NCBI GenBank assembly: GCA_963717115.1
Contig: CAVQVO010000002.1
Span: 558,001-622,000, forward strand
Length of the DNA stretch: 64,000 nucleotides
Reading direction: 5' to 3'
From: JBBQUN01 sp963717115
GTDB taxonomy: Bacteria; Actinomycetota; Acidimicrobiia; Acidimicrobiales; SZUA-35
Shown piece after piece: positions 17,387 through 25,943 of this stretch (the first letter of the stretch is position 1; each line of letters opens with the position of its first letter). The translations under genes and the position numbers were made by a program. A model generated the notes under the pieces. The model was not told the DNA's origin. It saw only the letters and a program-made list of their open reading frames with translations, and ran no database searches.

Positions 17387-18235
17387 TCACCAGTCGGCCG
17401 GGGCGTGCTGGTCGACCCAGGCCAGCAGCTCGTCGGGGCGGCGATGGCCACCGGGCTGCAGGATGAGGCGGTCGACCCCGAGTTCGACATAGGCCGCGAG
17501 GTCCTCGGCGGTGAGCCGACCCCGGGGCGTGATGCTGATCTCGAGGCGCCCGAGCTCGGCCGGCCGGTCGACCGCATCGGCGAGACGACGCAGGCGGGCG
17601 ACGTCGTCGGCGGCGGTGGCCGGATCGCGCATGAAGCCGTACCAGCCATGGCCCAGCTCGATGGCTCGGCGCAGGGCCCGATCGCTGTGTCCGCCGACCA
17701 CGGTGTGGATCGAGCCCGAGACCGGCTTGGGATTGGCCGTCACCGACGAGAAGCTGACGAACTCGCCGGCGAAGCTGACGGCGTCACCGCTCCAGAGGGT
17801 GCGCATCGCCCGCAGGTACTCGTCGGACCGGTCACCCCGGCCGGCGAGCGGTGTCGAACACGCCGTCATCTCGGGCTCGAGATATCCCACCCCGAGCCCG
17901 AAGAGCAGGCGCCCGGCCGACAGGTGATCGAGGCTCGCCAGGCTCTTCGCCAAGACGGCGGGCTGGCGTTGCGGGAGGATGATGATGCCGGTGCCCAGCT
18001 TGATGGTGTCGGTGACGGCTGCCAGGTACGAGAGCGCGTTGGTCGAATCGACGAAGGGAACCTCGGGCGGCGAGGGCGACGGTGGGGCCTGAGGCTCGGG
18101 CAGCACGATGTGCTCACCCGTCCACAGCGACTCGAAGCCGACCGACTCGGCCCGCTGCGCCACCTCGGCCATGACGGCCGGCTCGGCCGCCGTTCCCATG
18201 TTGATCCCGAACAAGCCGAAGTGCAGTGGCGCCAT
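17387..18235 (-). CDS. LLM class F420-dependent oxidoreductase
   Basis: A 282-residue luciferase-like TIM-barrel protein. MAPLHFGLFGINMG, GFESLWTGEHIVLPE, TIKLGTGIIILPQRQP and SLDHLSAGRLLFGLGVGYL are all typical of the shorter F420-dependent subgroup in Actinobacteria. The C-terminal GVDRLILQPGG closes the barrel. It starts 9 bp behind the nitronate monooxygenase-like gene on the same strand, so tetR, that gene and this one likely form an operon. Cofactor and substrate are inferred or unknown. Confidence 0.85.
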   Translation of the reverse strand: MAPLHFGLFGINMGTAAEPAVMAEVAQRAESVGFESLWTGEHIVLPEPQAPPSPSPPEVPFVDSTNALSYLAAVTDTIKLGTGIIILPQRQPAVLAKSLASLDHLSAGRLLFGLGVGYLEPEMTACSTPLAGRGDRSDEYLRAMRTLWSGDAVSFAGEFVSFSSVTANPKPVSGSIHTVVGGHSDRALRRAIELGHGWYGFMRDPATAADDVARLRRLADAVDRPAELGRLEISITPRGRLTAEDLAAYVELGVDRLILQPGGHRRPDELLAWVDQHAPADW

Positions 18236-18244
18236 CGCCGGACC

Positions 18245-19232
18245 CTAGTCCTGCCCGAGGCGGCCGACGATCTCTCGACGGGCCGTCTCGTACTGGGTCG
18301 CCAACCCGTCGACGAGCGTGGCCACGTCGACGACGGCATCGACGCCCGAGACCGAGTGACCGGCGCTCCAGATGTCGGACCAGCGCCGCGGACCCTTGCG
18401 TTGTGAGTCGGCGCCCCCGCCTCCGTACAGCGCCCGGGCGCCGTCCTCCGACATCGTCGCGGGCAGGGCATCGGGGTCGAGGCCGGCGGCAACGACGGAG
18501 GGCCGCAGCATGTTGGTCGGCAGACCGGTCATCGCGCTGGTCAGCATCACGTCGTCGAGCGCCGAGTCGACCAGCATCTGCTTGTAGCCATCGGCGGCCA
18601 GGCTCTCGGTCGTTGCGATGAACCGCGTACCCATGTAGGACAGGTCACAACCCAGCGTCTGGGCGGCCAGGAGCGATCGTCCATCGCAGATCACCGCCGG
18701 CCAGCACGACGATGCCGTCCCAGAACTCGCGCACCGCCCGAACGAAGGCGAATCCGTTGGCCCAGCCGGTCTGGCCCCCCGCTCCGGCGGTCAACAGCAC
18801 CAGCCCGTCGACCCCGGCGGCGACCGCCTTGCGGGCGTGATCGACCGAGGCGACATCGGCGAGAACCACCGTCCCGACGTCGTGGAGCGGACCGACGAGG
18901 TCTCGGGGCGACCCGACGCTCGTGATCACCATCTCGACCCGGTGCGAGATCAGGCAGGCGAGGTCGTCGGCGACGCGCTGACTGCGCACGATCAGGTTGG
19001 GACAGACCGGGGCGGCACGGCCGTCGGACAACTCGTCGCCGAACCGACCGAGCCAACCGTCGAGTTCGTCGACCGAGCGGCAGTTCGCCGTCGGGAACGA
19101 TCCGATCACACCGGCTCGGCACGCGGCGATCACGAGGTCCGGCCCCGACACCCGGAACATCGGCGCAGCGATCATCGGCAGGCGGAGCCGCCCGGTGATC
19201 GATTCGGGCAGGGGGCTGCGGTCGTTGGTCAT
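18245..19232 (-). pseudogene. Nitronate monooxygenase-like FMN protein, frameshifted
   Basis: A member of the 2-nitropropane dioxygenase/nitronate monooxygenase TIM-barrel family, FMN-dependent. The N-terminal part shows LPMIAAPMFRVSGPDL and the later LLTAGAGGQTGW; the remainder (DGRSLLAAQTLGCDLSYMGTRFIAT) is in another frame. The shift is at about 18691-18698, in the usual VLAGGI(S/C)DG strand. The total of 988 nt is one base too many; removing one base gives a continuous 328-residue protein. The start is the ATG at 19232, preceded by GGAAGGA, 16 bp behind tetR. Confidence 0.8.
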
Positions 19233-19248
19233 GTCGCGTCCTTCCGAC

Positions 19249-19869
19249 TCACGGCGTGTTGCCGGGGCGATCATGGGGCAACAACGATGACGCAAGCGAG
19301 TCGAGGACGGCGCGGCGCAGTCGGGCCGCCACCCGAAGGTCGAGACGGAGGCCGACGGCCCGGAGCGCCTCGGGATCGGTCACCACACCCGTGACCATCG
19401 CATACGCCGAGACCAGGACCAGCCGCGGGTCACCGGTGGCGAACACCCCCGATTCCATCCCCTCCCGCAGGGCGGCCAGGGACCGATCGATCAACGGCTG
19501 CAGATCGTCGAGCACCACCTCGGTCACGGGGGCGCCGAGGCGGCTGACCTCGCGCAGCAGCGACAGCAGCTCGGGTCGGGCGACAGCCAACCCGAAGGCC
19601 GCGCGCACGACGGCTTCGACTCGATCCCAGCCCGGTTCGCTGCGGTCGACCGCGCCCTCGAGCACGAGGGCGAGCTCCCGGGCGCCGCGGGCCGCCACCG
19701 AGCGCACCAACCCGTCCTTGGACCCGAAGTGATAGAGCACGGTCTGCTTGGTCAGCCCCAGCGATCGGGCCAGGTCGTCGAGCGAGGTCGCCGCGACGCC
19801 CTGGTCGGCGAAGCGCAGCAGAGCGGCCTCGCCGACCCGTTCGATCGTCGATGGTGCCGGGCCGCTCAC
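19249..19869 (-). CDS. TetR/AcrR family transcriptional regulator
   Basis: A 206-residue TetR-type repressor. The N-terminal helix-turn-helix is clear: IERVGEAALLRFADQGVAATSLDDLARSLGLTKQTVLYHFGSKDGL, residues about 7-52. The ligand-binding half is mostly helical and unassigned. I used the GTG at 19869, since it begins just before helix 1; codons further upstream cover the putative operator. It is divergent from the acyl-CoA reductase operon and leads the nitronate monooxygenase-LLM genes, so it probably controls itself and both units. Confidence 0.85.
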   Translation of the reverse strand: MSGPAPSTIERVGEAALLRFADQGVAATSLDDLARSLGLTKQTVLYHFGSKDGLVRSVAARGARELALVLEGAVDRSEPGWDRVEAVVRAAFGLAVARPELLSLLREVSRLGAPVTEVVLDDLQPLIDRSLAALREGMESGVFATGDPRLVLVSAYAMVTGVVTDPEALRAVGLRLDLRVAARLRRAVLDSLASSLLPHDRPGNTP

Positions 19870-19905
19870 GATCGACCAACGTAGTCGGCACGAGCCGCTA
19901 GGATC

Positions 19906-19931
19906 GGTCTCCTTACCATTTGGTAGAGACC
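19906..19931. promoter_or_regulatory. Candidate TetR operator in the divergent intergenic region
   Basis: An inverted repeat TACCA-TT-TGGTA (19914-19925) is extended by GGTCT on the left and AGACC on the right with small offsets. It lies midway between the divergent starts of tetR (19869) and the acyl-CoA reductase gene (20006), where a TetR-family dimer would act on both promoters. Confidence 0.55.
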
Positions 19932-20005
19932 GACCGGAACGGCTCCTCACCGATCGACTCGCTCCTCGAACGTCTCCCACCCGACGACCTCACGGTGACC
20001 CACAC

Positions 20006-22336
20006 ATGATCGCAGCACAACTCGCAGGGAAACGGATCGCCATCACCGGCTCGACCGGCTTCCTCGGCACGGCGCTGGTCGAACGATTGATGCGGGCGGT
20101 CCCCGACTGCGAGTTGGTGCTCCTGGTCCGTCCCGGCAAGCGGTCGACGCCGACCGAGCGGGCCCGACGAGAGATCTTCCGCAACAACGCCTTCGACCGA
20201 CTCCTGTCCGAACTCGGCAAGGAGGCGTTCTGGGATTCGGTCGACCGCCGGGTCACCACCATCGCCGGGGACGTCGGCACCGACGGACTCGGCCTCGACG
20301 CCGACGGTCGGGCCCTCTTCGCCTCCTGCGACATCGTGATCCACTCGGCGGCCACGGTGAGCTTCGATGCCCCCATCACGACCGCGGTCGAAGTCAACCT
20401 GCTCGGCCCGACCCGCATCGCCGAGACGCTCCAATCGCTCGCCGTCACCCCCCACCTCGTCGCCGTGTCGACCTGCTACGTCGCCGGCAATCGTCGTGGT
20501 GCCGCACCCGAACAACTCCTGTCCGACAGCCCGTTCCACATCGACGTCGACTGGCGATCCGAGGTCGCCGCCGCCCGGCGGGCCCGGTCGGACTTCGACG
20601 CCGAGAGCCGTCGGGCCGAGAAGCTCGACGACTTCCGGGCCGCTGCGGTCGAAGAACTCGGCGCAGCCGGAACCCCGCTCCTCGCGGCCAAGACCGAGCA
20701 GGGACGCCAACGGTGGGTGTCGGAGCAGCTGGTCGAAGCGGGCCGGGCCCGCGCCGCCTCGCTCGGCTGGCCCGATTCCTACGCCTACACCAAGGCACTC
20801 GGCGAACGGGCGCTCGACGAGTCCAAGGGCAACATCCCGGTCTCGATCGTTCGGCCCTCGATCATCGAGTCGGCGTGGTCCGAGCCCTACCCCGGTTGGA
20901 TCAAGGGCTTCCGCATGGCCGAGCCGATCCTGATCAGCTACGCCCAGGGTCTGCTCAAGGAGTTCCCCGGCGTCCCCGAAGGGGTCGTCGACGTCATCCC
21001 CGTCGACCTCGTCGTCGCCGCCATCATCAACGTCGCCGCCCGGGGCCCCCTCGACCGGCTCGACATCACCCAGGTCGCATCGGGTACCCGTCAGCCCCTG
21101 AAGTACCGGCAGCTCGTCGAGCTCGTCAACGGTTGGTTCACCGAGAACCCGCTCTACGACAAGAAGGGCCAGCCGATCGCCGTCGCCCCGTTCTCGTTCC
21201 CGGGCCGCGGCGCGGTCGAACGCCAGCTCGACCGGTTGCAGCGTCAACTCGACATGGCCGATCGGGCCCTGAAGTTGTTGCCGCTGCGGGGCAAGCAGGC
21301 TCTGGTCGTCGCCGACATCGAAGACAAGAAGGAACAGGTCGACCGGGCGATCGGCTACGTCAAGATCTATGGCGCCTACGCCGAGTCCGAGGCGCTCTAC
21401 GGAGTCGACAACCTCGTCGCCCTGCAGGCCTCGCTCGACGAGGAGGATCAGGTCACCATGGGCTGCGACCCGATCGTGGTCGACTGGGACCACTACGTCA
21501 CGAGGATCCATCTGCCCTCGGTCGTGGATCACGCCCGGGTCAAGACCAGGAGCGAGGCGTCCGACCCCGACGCCCGCACCAAACGACTGCGCAAACGGGT
21601 CCTCGACCCCGACCGTCAGCTGGCGGCGTTCGATCTCGAGAACACGATCATCGCGTCGAACGTCGTGTTCAGCTACAGCTGGCTGGCGACCCGACGCATG
21701 GGGCCGATGGACCGGGCCCGGTTCACCCTGAAGACCCTGCAGGAAGCGCCCGAACTGCTGGCGCTCGACCAGCGGGACCGAACCGACTTCCTCCGCCACT
21801 TCTACCGCCGCTACGAGGGCGCATCGGTGGCCGAGATGGATCGGCTCGGCACCGAGTTGCTGGCCGACCACGTCCTCACCAAGGCCTTCCCGGCGGCCCT
21901 GCGCCGGGTGCGAGAACACCGTGCCCTCGGCCACCGCACGGTGCTGATCACCGGGGCGCTCAACATCGTGGTCGACCCGCTCAAGCCGCTCTTCGACGAC
22001 ATCATCTGCGCCGAGATGTCGGTCCGCGACGGCCGCTACACCGGCGAGCTGCTGTCGGTTCCGCCGACCGGCGAGGTCCGGGCCCAGGCCCTGCGCGACT
22101 ACGCCGCCGCCCACGACATCGATCTCGCCGAATCGGTGGCCTACGCCGACTCGTCGTCGGATCTGCCGTTGCTCGACGCCGTCGGGTTCCCCGTCGCCAT
22201 CAACCCCGAGACCCGGTTGGCCTCCCTGGCCATGAAGCGTGGTTGGCTCATCGAGTACTGGTCGAAGGCCGCAGGCGGCAGCGACCGCATGCTTCCCCTC
22301 GGCCCCCTTCCCGTCCCCCGCCGCACCAGCCGCTAA
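20006..22336 (+). CDS. Fatty acyl-CoA reductase fused to a HAD-IB phosphatase-like domain
   Basis: A 776-residue two-domain protein. Residues 1 to about 430 form an extended SDR of the fatty acyl-CoA reductase type: TGSTGFLG at 14-21, the SDR YAYTK (YxxxK) near 259-263, and an IVRPSIIESA strand. Such enzymes reduce long-chain acyl-CoA to aldehyde or alcohol with NADPH. Residues about 535-760 form a SerB-like HAD-IB domain: FDLENTI (D543), LITGALN, GEVRAQALRDYA and AYADSSSDLPLLDAVGFPVAINP. The acid-base Asp is replaced by Glu545, and the motif III Lys aligns with Arg. It opens an operon with the LarA-like and PlsC genes and faces tetR. Confidence 0.85.
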   Translation: MIAAQLAGKRIAITGSTGFLGTALVERLMRAVPDCELVLLVRPGKRSTPTERARREIFRNNAFDRLLSELGKEAFWDSVDRRVTTIAGDVGTDGLGLDADGRALFASCDIVIHSAATVSFDAPITTAVEVNLLGPTRIAETLQSLAVTPHLVAVSTCYVAGNRRGAAPEQLLSDSPFHIDVDWRSEVAAARRARSDFDAESRRAEKLDDFRAAAVEELGAAGTPLLAAKTEQGRQRWVSEQLVEAGRARAASLGWPDSYAYTKALGERALDESKGNIPVSIVRPSIIESAWSEPYPGWIKGFRMAEPILISYAQGLLKEFPGVPEGVVDVIPVDLVVAAIINVAARGPLDRLDITQVASGTRQPLKYRQLVELVNGWFTENPLYDKKGQPIAVAPFSFPGRGAVERQLDRLQRQLDMADRALKLLPLRGKQALVVADIEDKKEQVDRAIGYVKIYGAYAESEALYGVDNLVALQASLDEEDQVTMGCDPIVVDWDHYVTRIHLPSVVDHARVKTRSEASDPDARTKRLRKRVLDPDRQLAAFDLENTIIASNVVFSYSWLATRRMGPMDRARFTLKTLQEAPELLALDQRDRTDFLRHFYRRYEGASVAEMDRLGTELLADHVLTKAFPAALRRVREHRALGHRTVLITGALNIVVDPLKPLFDDIICAEMSVRDGRYTGELLSVPPTGEVRAQALRDYAAAHDIDLAESVAYADSSSDLPLLDAVGFPVAINPETRLASLAMKRGWLIEYWSKAAGGSDRMLPLGPLPVPRRTSR

Positions 22337-22354
22337 GCGAGTATCCCCTCCGAC

Positions 22355-23968
22355 ATGGCCAAGACTCCCCCCACCAACCCCCGTCCCGGCTTCGTACTCG
22401 ACGTCGACCGACAGACCCCGCCGATCCTGTTCCACCACGGCGAGGGCTTCCGCATGGAGAAGCTGCCGGTCGGGCGCAGCCGGGTGATCTATCCCGGTGA
22501 ACCCCTCCGCGGTCTGAAGGACCCCGATGCGGCGATCCGTCGGGCCCTGCTCGAGCCGATCGACGACGACCCGCTGCCCACCCTGCTCACGCCGGGCATG
22601 AAGCTGACGATCGCCTTCGACGACATCTCGTTGCCCCTCCCGCCGATGGCGAGGCCCGATGTCCGGCAACGCATCATCGAAGCGGTCCTCGACATGGCCG
22701 CCGCCGCCGGCGTCGACGACGTGCACATCGTCGCCGCGCTCGCCCTGCATCGGCGCATGACCGAGGCCGAGCTGCGCCATGCCGTCGGCGACCGCGTCTA
22801 CGAGGCCTTCGCCCCCCACGGCCTGCTCTACAACCTCGATGCCGAGGACCCCGAACAGATGGTCATCCTCGGCGAGACCGACCAGGGCGACACCGTGCAG
22901 ATGCAGCGCCGGGCCGCCGAATCCGATCTCGTGATCTACGTCAACATCAACCTCGTCAGCATGGACGGTGGTTGGAAGAGCACCGCCACCGGACTGTCGG
23001 GCTACGCCGGGGTGCGGTCCCACCACAATCCCGAGACCATGAAGAAGTCCACCAGCTTCATGGATCAGGAGTCGTCCGAACTCCACCGCTCGAACTGGCG
23101 ACAGGGCGACATCATCAAGCAACACGGGCCCCGCATCTTCCAGATCGAGAGCACGCTCAACACCAACACCTTCGGCTACGACGGCCCGATGTCGGTGCTC
23201 CAGAAGCGCGAGTGGGAATGGTCGTTCCGCGACCGGGCCACGTTCGCCGCCATGCAGGCCGGCCTCAAGCCGATGAGTCCGGCCCAGCGCCGCAAGGTCT
23301 TCCACTCGTGGAAGTCCCCCTACGAACTCACCTCCGTGCAGGCCGGCGAGGTCGAGGCCGTTCACCGCAAGACCACCGAGATGGTCTACAAGCAGCACCT
23401 CGTTCCGGTCGAGGGGCAGACCGACATCGTGACCATGGGGCTGCCGTACCTGTCGCCCTACAACGTCAACTCGATCATGAACCCGATCCTCGTCGCCGTG
23501 CAGGGATTGGGTTACTTCTTCAACCTCTACCGGGGCAAACCGGTGGTCCGCAAGGGTGGGGTCCTCATCATGAGCCACCCGACCACCTGGGAGTTCCACC
23601 CGGTCCACCACCCCAGCTACATCGACTTCTTCGAGCAGGTGCTGACCGAGACCACCGATCCGGTCGTCATGGCCCACAAGTACGAAAAGCAGTTCGCCGA
23701 GGACGAGTGGTACCGCCACCTCTACCGCACGAGCTACGCCTACCACGGCGTCCACCCGTTCTACATGTGGTACTGGTGCACCCATGCACTCGACCACCTC
23801 GGTCAGGTGATCATCGTCGGCGGCGACCCGAAGGCCGTCCGACGGCTGGGGTTCCGCCCCGCCTCGACGCTGCAGGATGCGCTCGAGATGGCCGAGGACA
23901 CCGTCGGCCCGAAGCCCACCATCACCCACCTCCACAATCCGCCCATTCTCATGGCCGACGTCACCTAG
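22355..23968 (+). CDS. LarA-like (DUF2088, nickel-pincer racemase fold) protein
   Basis: A 537-residue protein. Residues about 85-140 match the LarA N-terminal domain: GMKLTIAFDDISLPLPP followed by IIEAVLDMAAAAGVDDVHIV and LHRRMTEAELRHAVG. A later segment, DLVIYVNINLVSMDGGWKS, puts a lysine (K208) where LarA carries the lysine that binds the nickel-pincer cofactor, and HH occurs shortly after. Some LarA metal histidines are not evident. The C-terminal half (300-537) is not recognised and is rich in aromatic residues and His. LarA proper racemises lactate; relatives act on other 2-hydroxyacids. It lies 18 bp behind the acyl-CoA reductase, so a hydroxy-lipid role is possible but unproved. Confidence 0.7.
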   Translation: MAKTPPTNPRPGFVLDVDRQTPPILFHHGEGFRMEKLPVGRSRVIYPGEPLRGLKDPDAAIRRALLEPIDDDPLPTLLTPGMKLTIAFDDISLPLPPMARPDVRQRIIEAVLDMAAAAGVDDVHIVAALALHRRMTEAELRHAVGDRVYEAFAPHGLLYNLDAEDPEQMVILGETDQGDTVQMQRRAAESDLVIYVNINLVSMDGGWKSTATGLSGYAGVRSHHNPETMKKSTSFMDQESSELHRSNWRQGDIIKQHGPRIFQIESTLNTNTFGYDGPMSVLQKREWEWSFRDRATFAAMQAGLKPMSPAQRRKVFHSWKSPYELTSVQAGEVEAVHRKTTEMVYKQHLVPVEGQTDIVTMGLPYLSPYNVNSIMNPILVAVQGLGYFFNLYRGKPVVRKGGVLIMSHPTTWEFHPVHHPSYIDFFEQVLTETTDPVVMAHKYEKQFAEDEWYRHLYRTSYAYHGVHPFYMWYWCTHALDHLGQVIIVGGDPKAVRRLGFRPASTLQDALEMAEDTVGPKPTITHLHNPPILMADVT

Positions 23969-23979
23969 GAGTCATCGAC

Positions 23980-24870
23980 GTGGATTGGCTTCGCTTCATC
24001 ACCGAATCGCCGACGGCGCCGGCCGGGATCGAGAAACGGGTCGAACCCTCGAAGACGGGTGTCCACTACGACACCCGCTGGGCTCGCCGACCCCTGGCCA
24101 AGGCCGTTCGCCAGATCGGCGTCTACGGGTTCATGAAGCCGGCCGTTCGGATCTACGCCCAGCCGAAGGTCATCGGGGCCGATCGCCTGGATCCGCTCGA
24201 GGGTCCGCTGATCCTGGCGGCCAACCACCACAGCCATGCCGACACCTCGGTCATGTTGGCCACCCTGCCCGGCCACATCCGCCGCAAGCTGGCCGTGGTC
24301 GCCGGTGCCGACTACTTCTTCCCCAATCAACTGGCAGCCGCCGCCTCGGCCCTGTTCATCGGGGCGATCCCGATCGAGCGGACGAAGTTGTCGAAACTGT
24401 CGATCGAGAACGCGATCGCCGTCATCGAGACCGGCCACAACCTGCTGATCTATCCCGAGGGCGGTCGCAGTCCCGATGGCTGGAGCAAGGAGCATCGGCC
24501 CGGTGCGGCGTTCGTCGCCAAGCGCACGGGGGCCCCCGTCGTCCCGGTCTACATCGACGGGACCGCCAACGTGCTGCCGAAGGGACAGAACTGGCCCACC
24601 CGATCGCGAACGGCGGTGGTGTTCGGTGACCCCCTTCGGATGGGCGCCGACGAAGACGCCCGGGCCTTCGCGGGCCGCATCCAGGACCGGATCAACGAAC
24701 TCGCCGACGAGTTCAGTCACGGCTGGTGGGAGTCGCGCAAGCGGGCCCATGCCAACAAGATCGACTCCCTGCAGGGGCCCGAGGCCGGCGCCTGGCGGCG
24801 CCGCTGGGCCCTCGGCCCCAAACCGGGAGAGGGTTCGCGTCAGCGGGTCAAGCGGTGGCCGCAACGCTGA
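23980..24870 (+). CDS. PlsC-type 1-acyl-glycerol-3-phosphate acyltransferase family protein
   Basis: A 296-residue acyltransferase of the PlsC/LPLAT superfamily, which transfers acyl chains to a glycerophosphate-type acceptor at the inner membrane face. The catalytic block NHHSHAD (HX4D form) is near residue 81, IPIERTKLSKLS follows, and LLIYPEGGRSPDG (EGxRS) near 162 and a PVVPVYIDG block complete the four motifs. The GTG at 23980 is 8 nt behind an AGGAG (23967-23971) that overlaps the TAG of the LarA-like gene, which decides the start. The last member of the operon; acceptor unknown. Confidence 0.88.
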   Translation: MDWLRFITESPTAPAGIEKRVEPSKTGVHYDTRWARRPLAKAVRQIGVYGFMKPAVRIYAQPKVIGADRLDPLEGPLILAANHHSHADTSVMLATLPGHIRRKLAVVAGADYFFPNQLAAAASALFIGAIPIERTKLSKLSIENAIAVIETGHNLLIYPEGGRSPDGWSKEHRPGAAFVAKRTGAPVVPVYIDGTANVLPKGQNWPTRSRTAVVFGDPLRMGADEDARAFAGRIQDRINELADEFSHGWWESRKRAHANKIDSLQGPEAGAWRRRWALGPKPGEGSRQRVKRWPQR

Positions 24871-24955
24871 TGCCCTCACTCGACGCACCGATCACGACCC
24901 GTCAACGGGTCGTCGGTCGTGATTCGAGCACCGCCGACAACCGCGGTCCGACCCG

Positions 24956-25861
24956 ATGACCTCCCGGCTCGTCTTCCCGGTCGTGCCGATGAAGGCGAAA
25001 CTGGGCTCGCTCCCACCCGAGGTCGACGATCACGACTGGGCCTACGAGATCAAGTGGGACGGCTATCGAACCGTCGTCTTCGTCGACGGCGACGACGTCC
25101 GATTGCAGTCCTCCAGCGGTCTCGACCTGACGGGCCGCTGGCCCGAGGTCGCCGCGATCAGCGGGTCGGTGCACGCCGAGCGGGCCATCCTCGACGGCGA
25201 GATGGTCGTGTTGAACGACGACGGGGTCCCGAGCTTCGAGATGCTGCAGCGAGCCGACCGGCCTGCGGTGTTCCATGCGTTCGACGTGTTGGCGATCGGC
25301 GACCACGACACCATCACGCTCCCCTACCTCGACCGGCGCCGCCTGCTGGGCGAGCTCGTCGAGCCGGGGCCGAACTGGCTCGCTCCCGCCCACCGGGTCG
25401 GCGACGGCGCCGAGCTGCTCGCCGCCACGGCAGCCCGTGGACTCGAGGGCATCGTCGCCAAGCGGATCGCGTCCCCCTATCGACCTGGCGTCCGGACCGA
25501 CGACTGGCGCAAGATCAAACACCGTCGCCGACTCGAGGTGGTGATCGGTGGATTCACCGAGGGAACCGGCAACCGGGCGTCCAGTTTCGGTGCCCTGCTG
25601 GTGGGACGGCCCGAGGGCGACCGGCTGTCGTTCGCCGGTGGGGTCGGAACCGGCTTCACCCAGCGCCGCCTCGACGAGCTGCGGCGCCGCCTCGACGAGC
25701 TCGTCGTTGCCGACACGCCGTTCGACCCGCCACCGCCGCCCGCCCACTGCCGCGGCGCCACCTGGGTCCGTCCCGAGCTGCGAGCCGTCGTCGAGATGGC
25801 CGAACTCACCAACGACGGTCTCGTCCGCCACGCCAGCTTCCTCGGCCTGGTCGACGCCTGA
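24956..25861 (+). CDS. ATP-dependent DNA ligase, LigD/LigC type catalytic domain
   Basis: A 301-residue protein consisting of the adenylation domain plus OB-fold of the LigC/LigD family. The nucleotidyl lysine is K33 in YEIKWDGYR; DGEMVVL, HAFDVLAI, EGIVAKR and WRKIKH are the remaining nucleotidyltransferase motifs. No polymerase or phosphoesterase domain is attached, and no ku gene is in the window, so it may be a stand-alone LigC-like repair ligase. It seals nicks in DNA with ATP. The ATG at 24956 is chosen because the downstream MKAKL is inside the usual PMKA opening. Confidence 0.88.
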   Translation: MTSRLVFPVVPMKAKLGSLPPEVDDHDWAYEIKWDGYRTVVFVDGDDVRLQSSSGLDLTGRWPEVAAISGSVHAERAILDGEMVVLNDDGVPSFEMLQRADRPAVFHAFDVLAIGDHDTITLPYLDRRRLLGELVEPGPNWLAPAHRVGDGAELLAATAARGLEGIVAKRIASPYRPGVRTDDWRKIKHRRRLEVVIGGFTEGTGNRASSFGALLVGRPEGDRLSFAGGVGTGFTQRRLDELRRRLDELVVADTPFDPPPPPAHCRGATWVRPELRAVVEMAELTNDGLVRHASFLGLVDA

Positions 25862-25865
25862 ACTC

Positions 25866-25920
25866 CCCGTTCCGGCGGTGGCGGCCCTCAGGTTCGAGGC
25901 CGAAGCCCGCCAGAACGCCA
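25866..25920. repeat. Third copy of the dispersed palindromic element
   Basis: GTTCCGGCGG...GCCCGCCAGAACG forms a loose inverted repeat; its right arm CCCGCCAGAACG equals that of the palindrome at 13186-13235. It lies between the 3' ends of two convergent genes. Confidence 0.4.
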
Positions 25921-25943
25921 GGGGGAGCGGGGATGGATGGGCG

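Noticed and set aside
19913..23935. A 1340-codon open frame on the minus strand, antisense to the FAR and LarA-like genes
   Set aside because: It is a by-product of high GC in the true plus-strand genes: the translation is low-complexity Gly/Val/Asp/Arg/Leu-rich and matches no domain, while the plus strand gives well-conserved motifs.
24956..25861. Complete NHEJ system (LigD with Ku)
   Set aside because: Only the ligase domain is present; there is no polymerase or phosphoesterase domain and no ku gene in the window.
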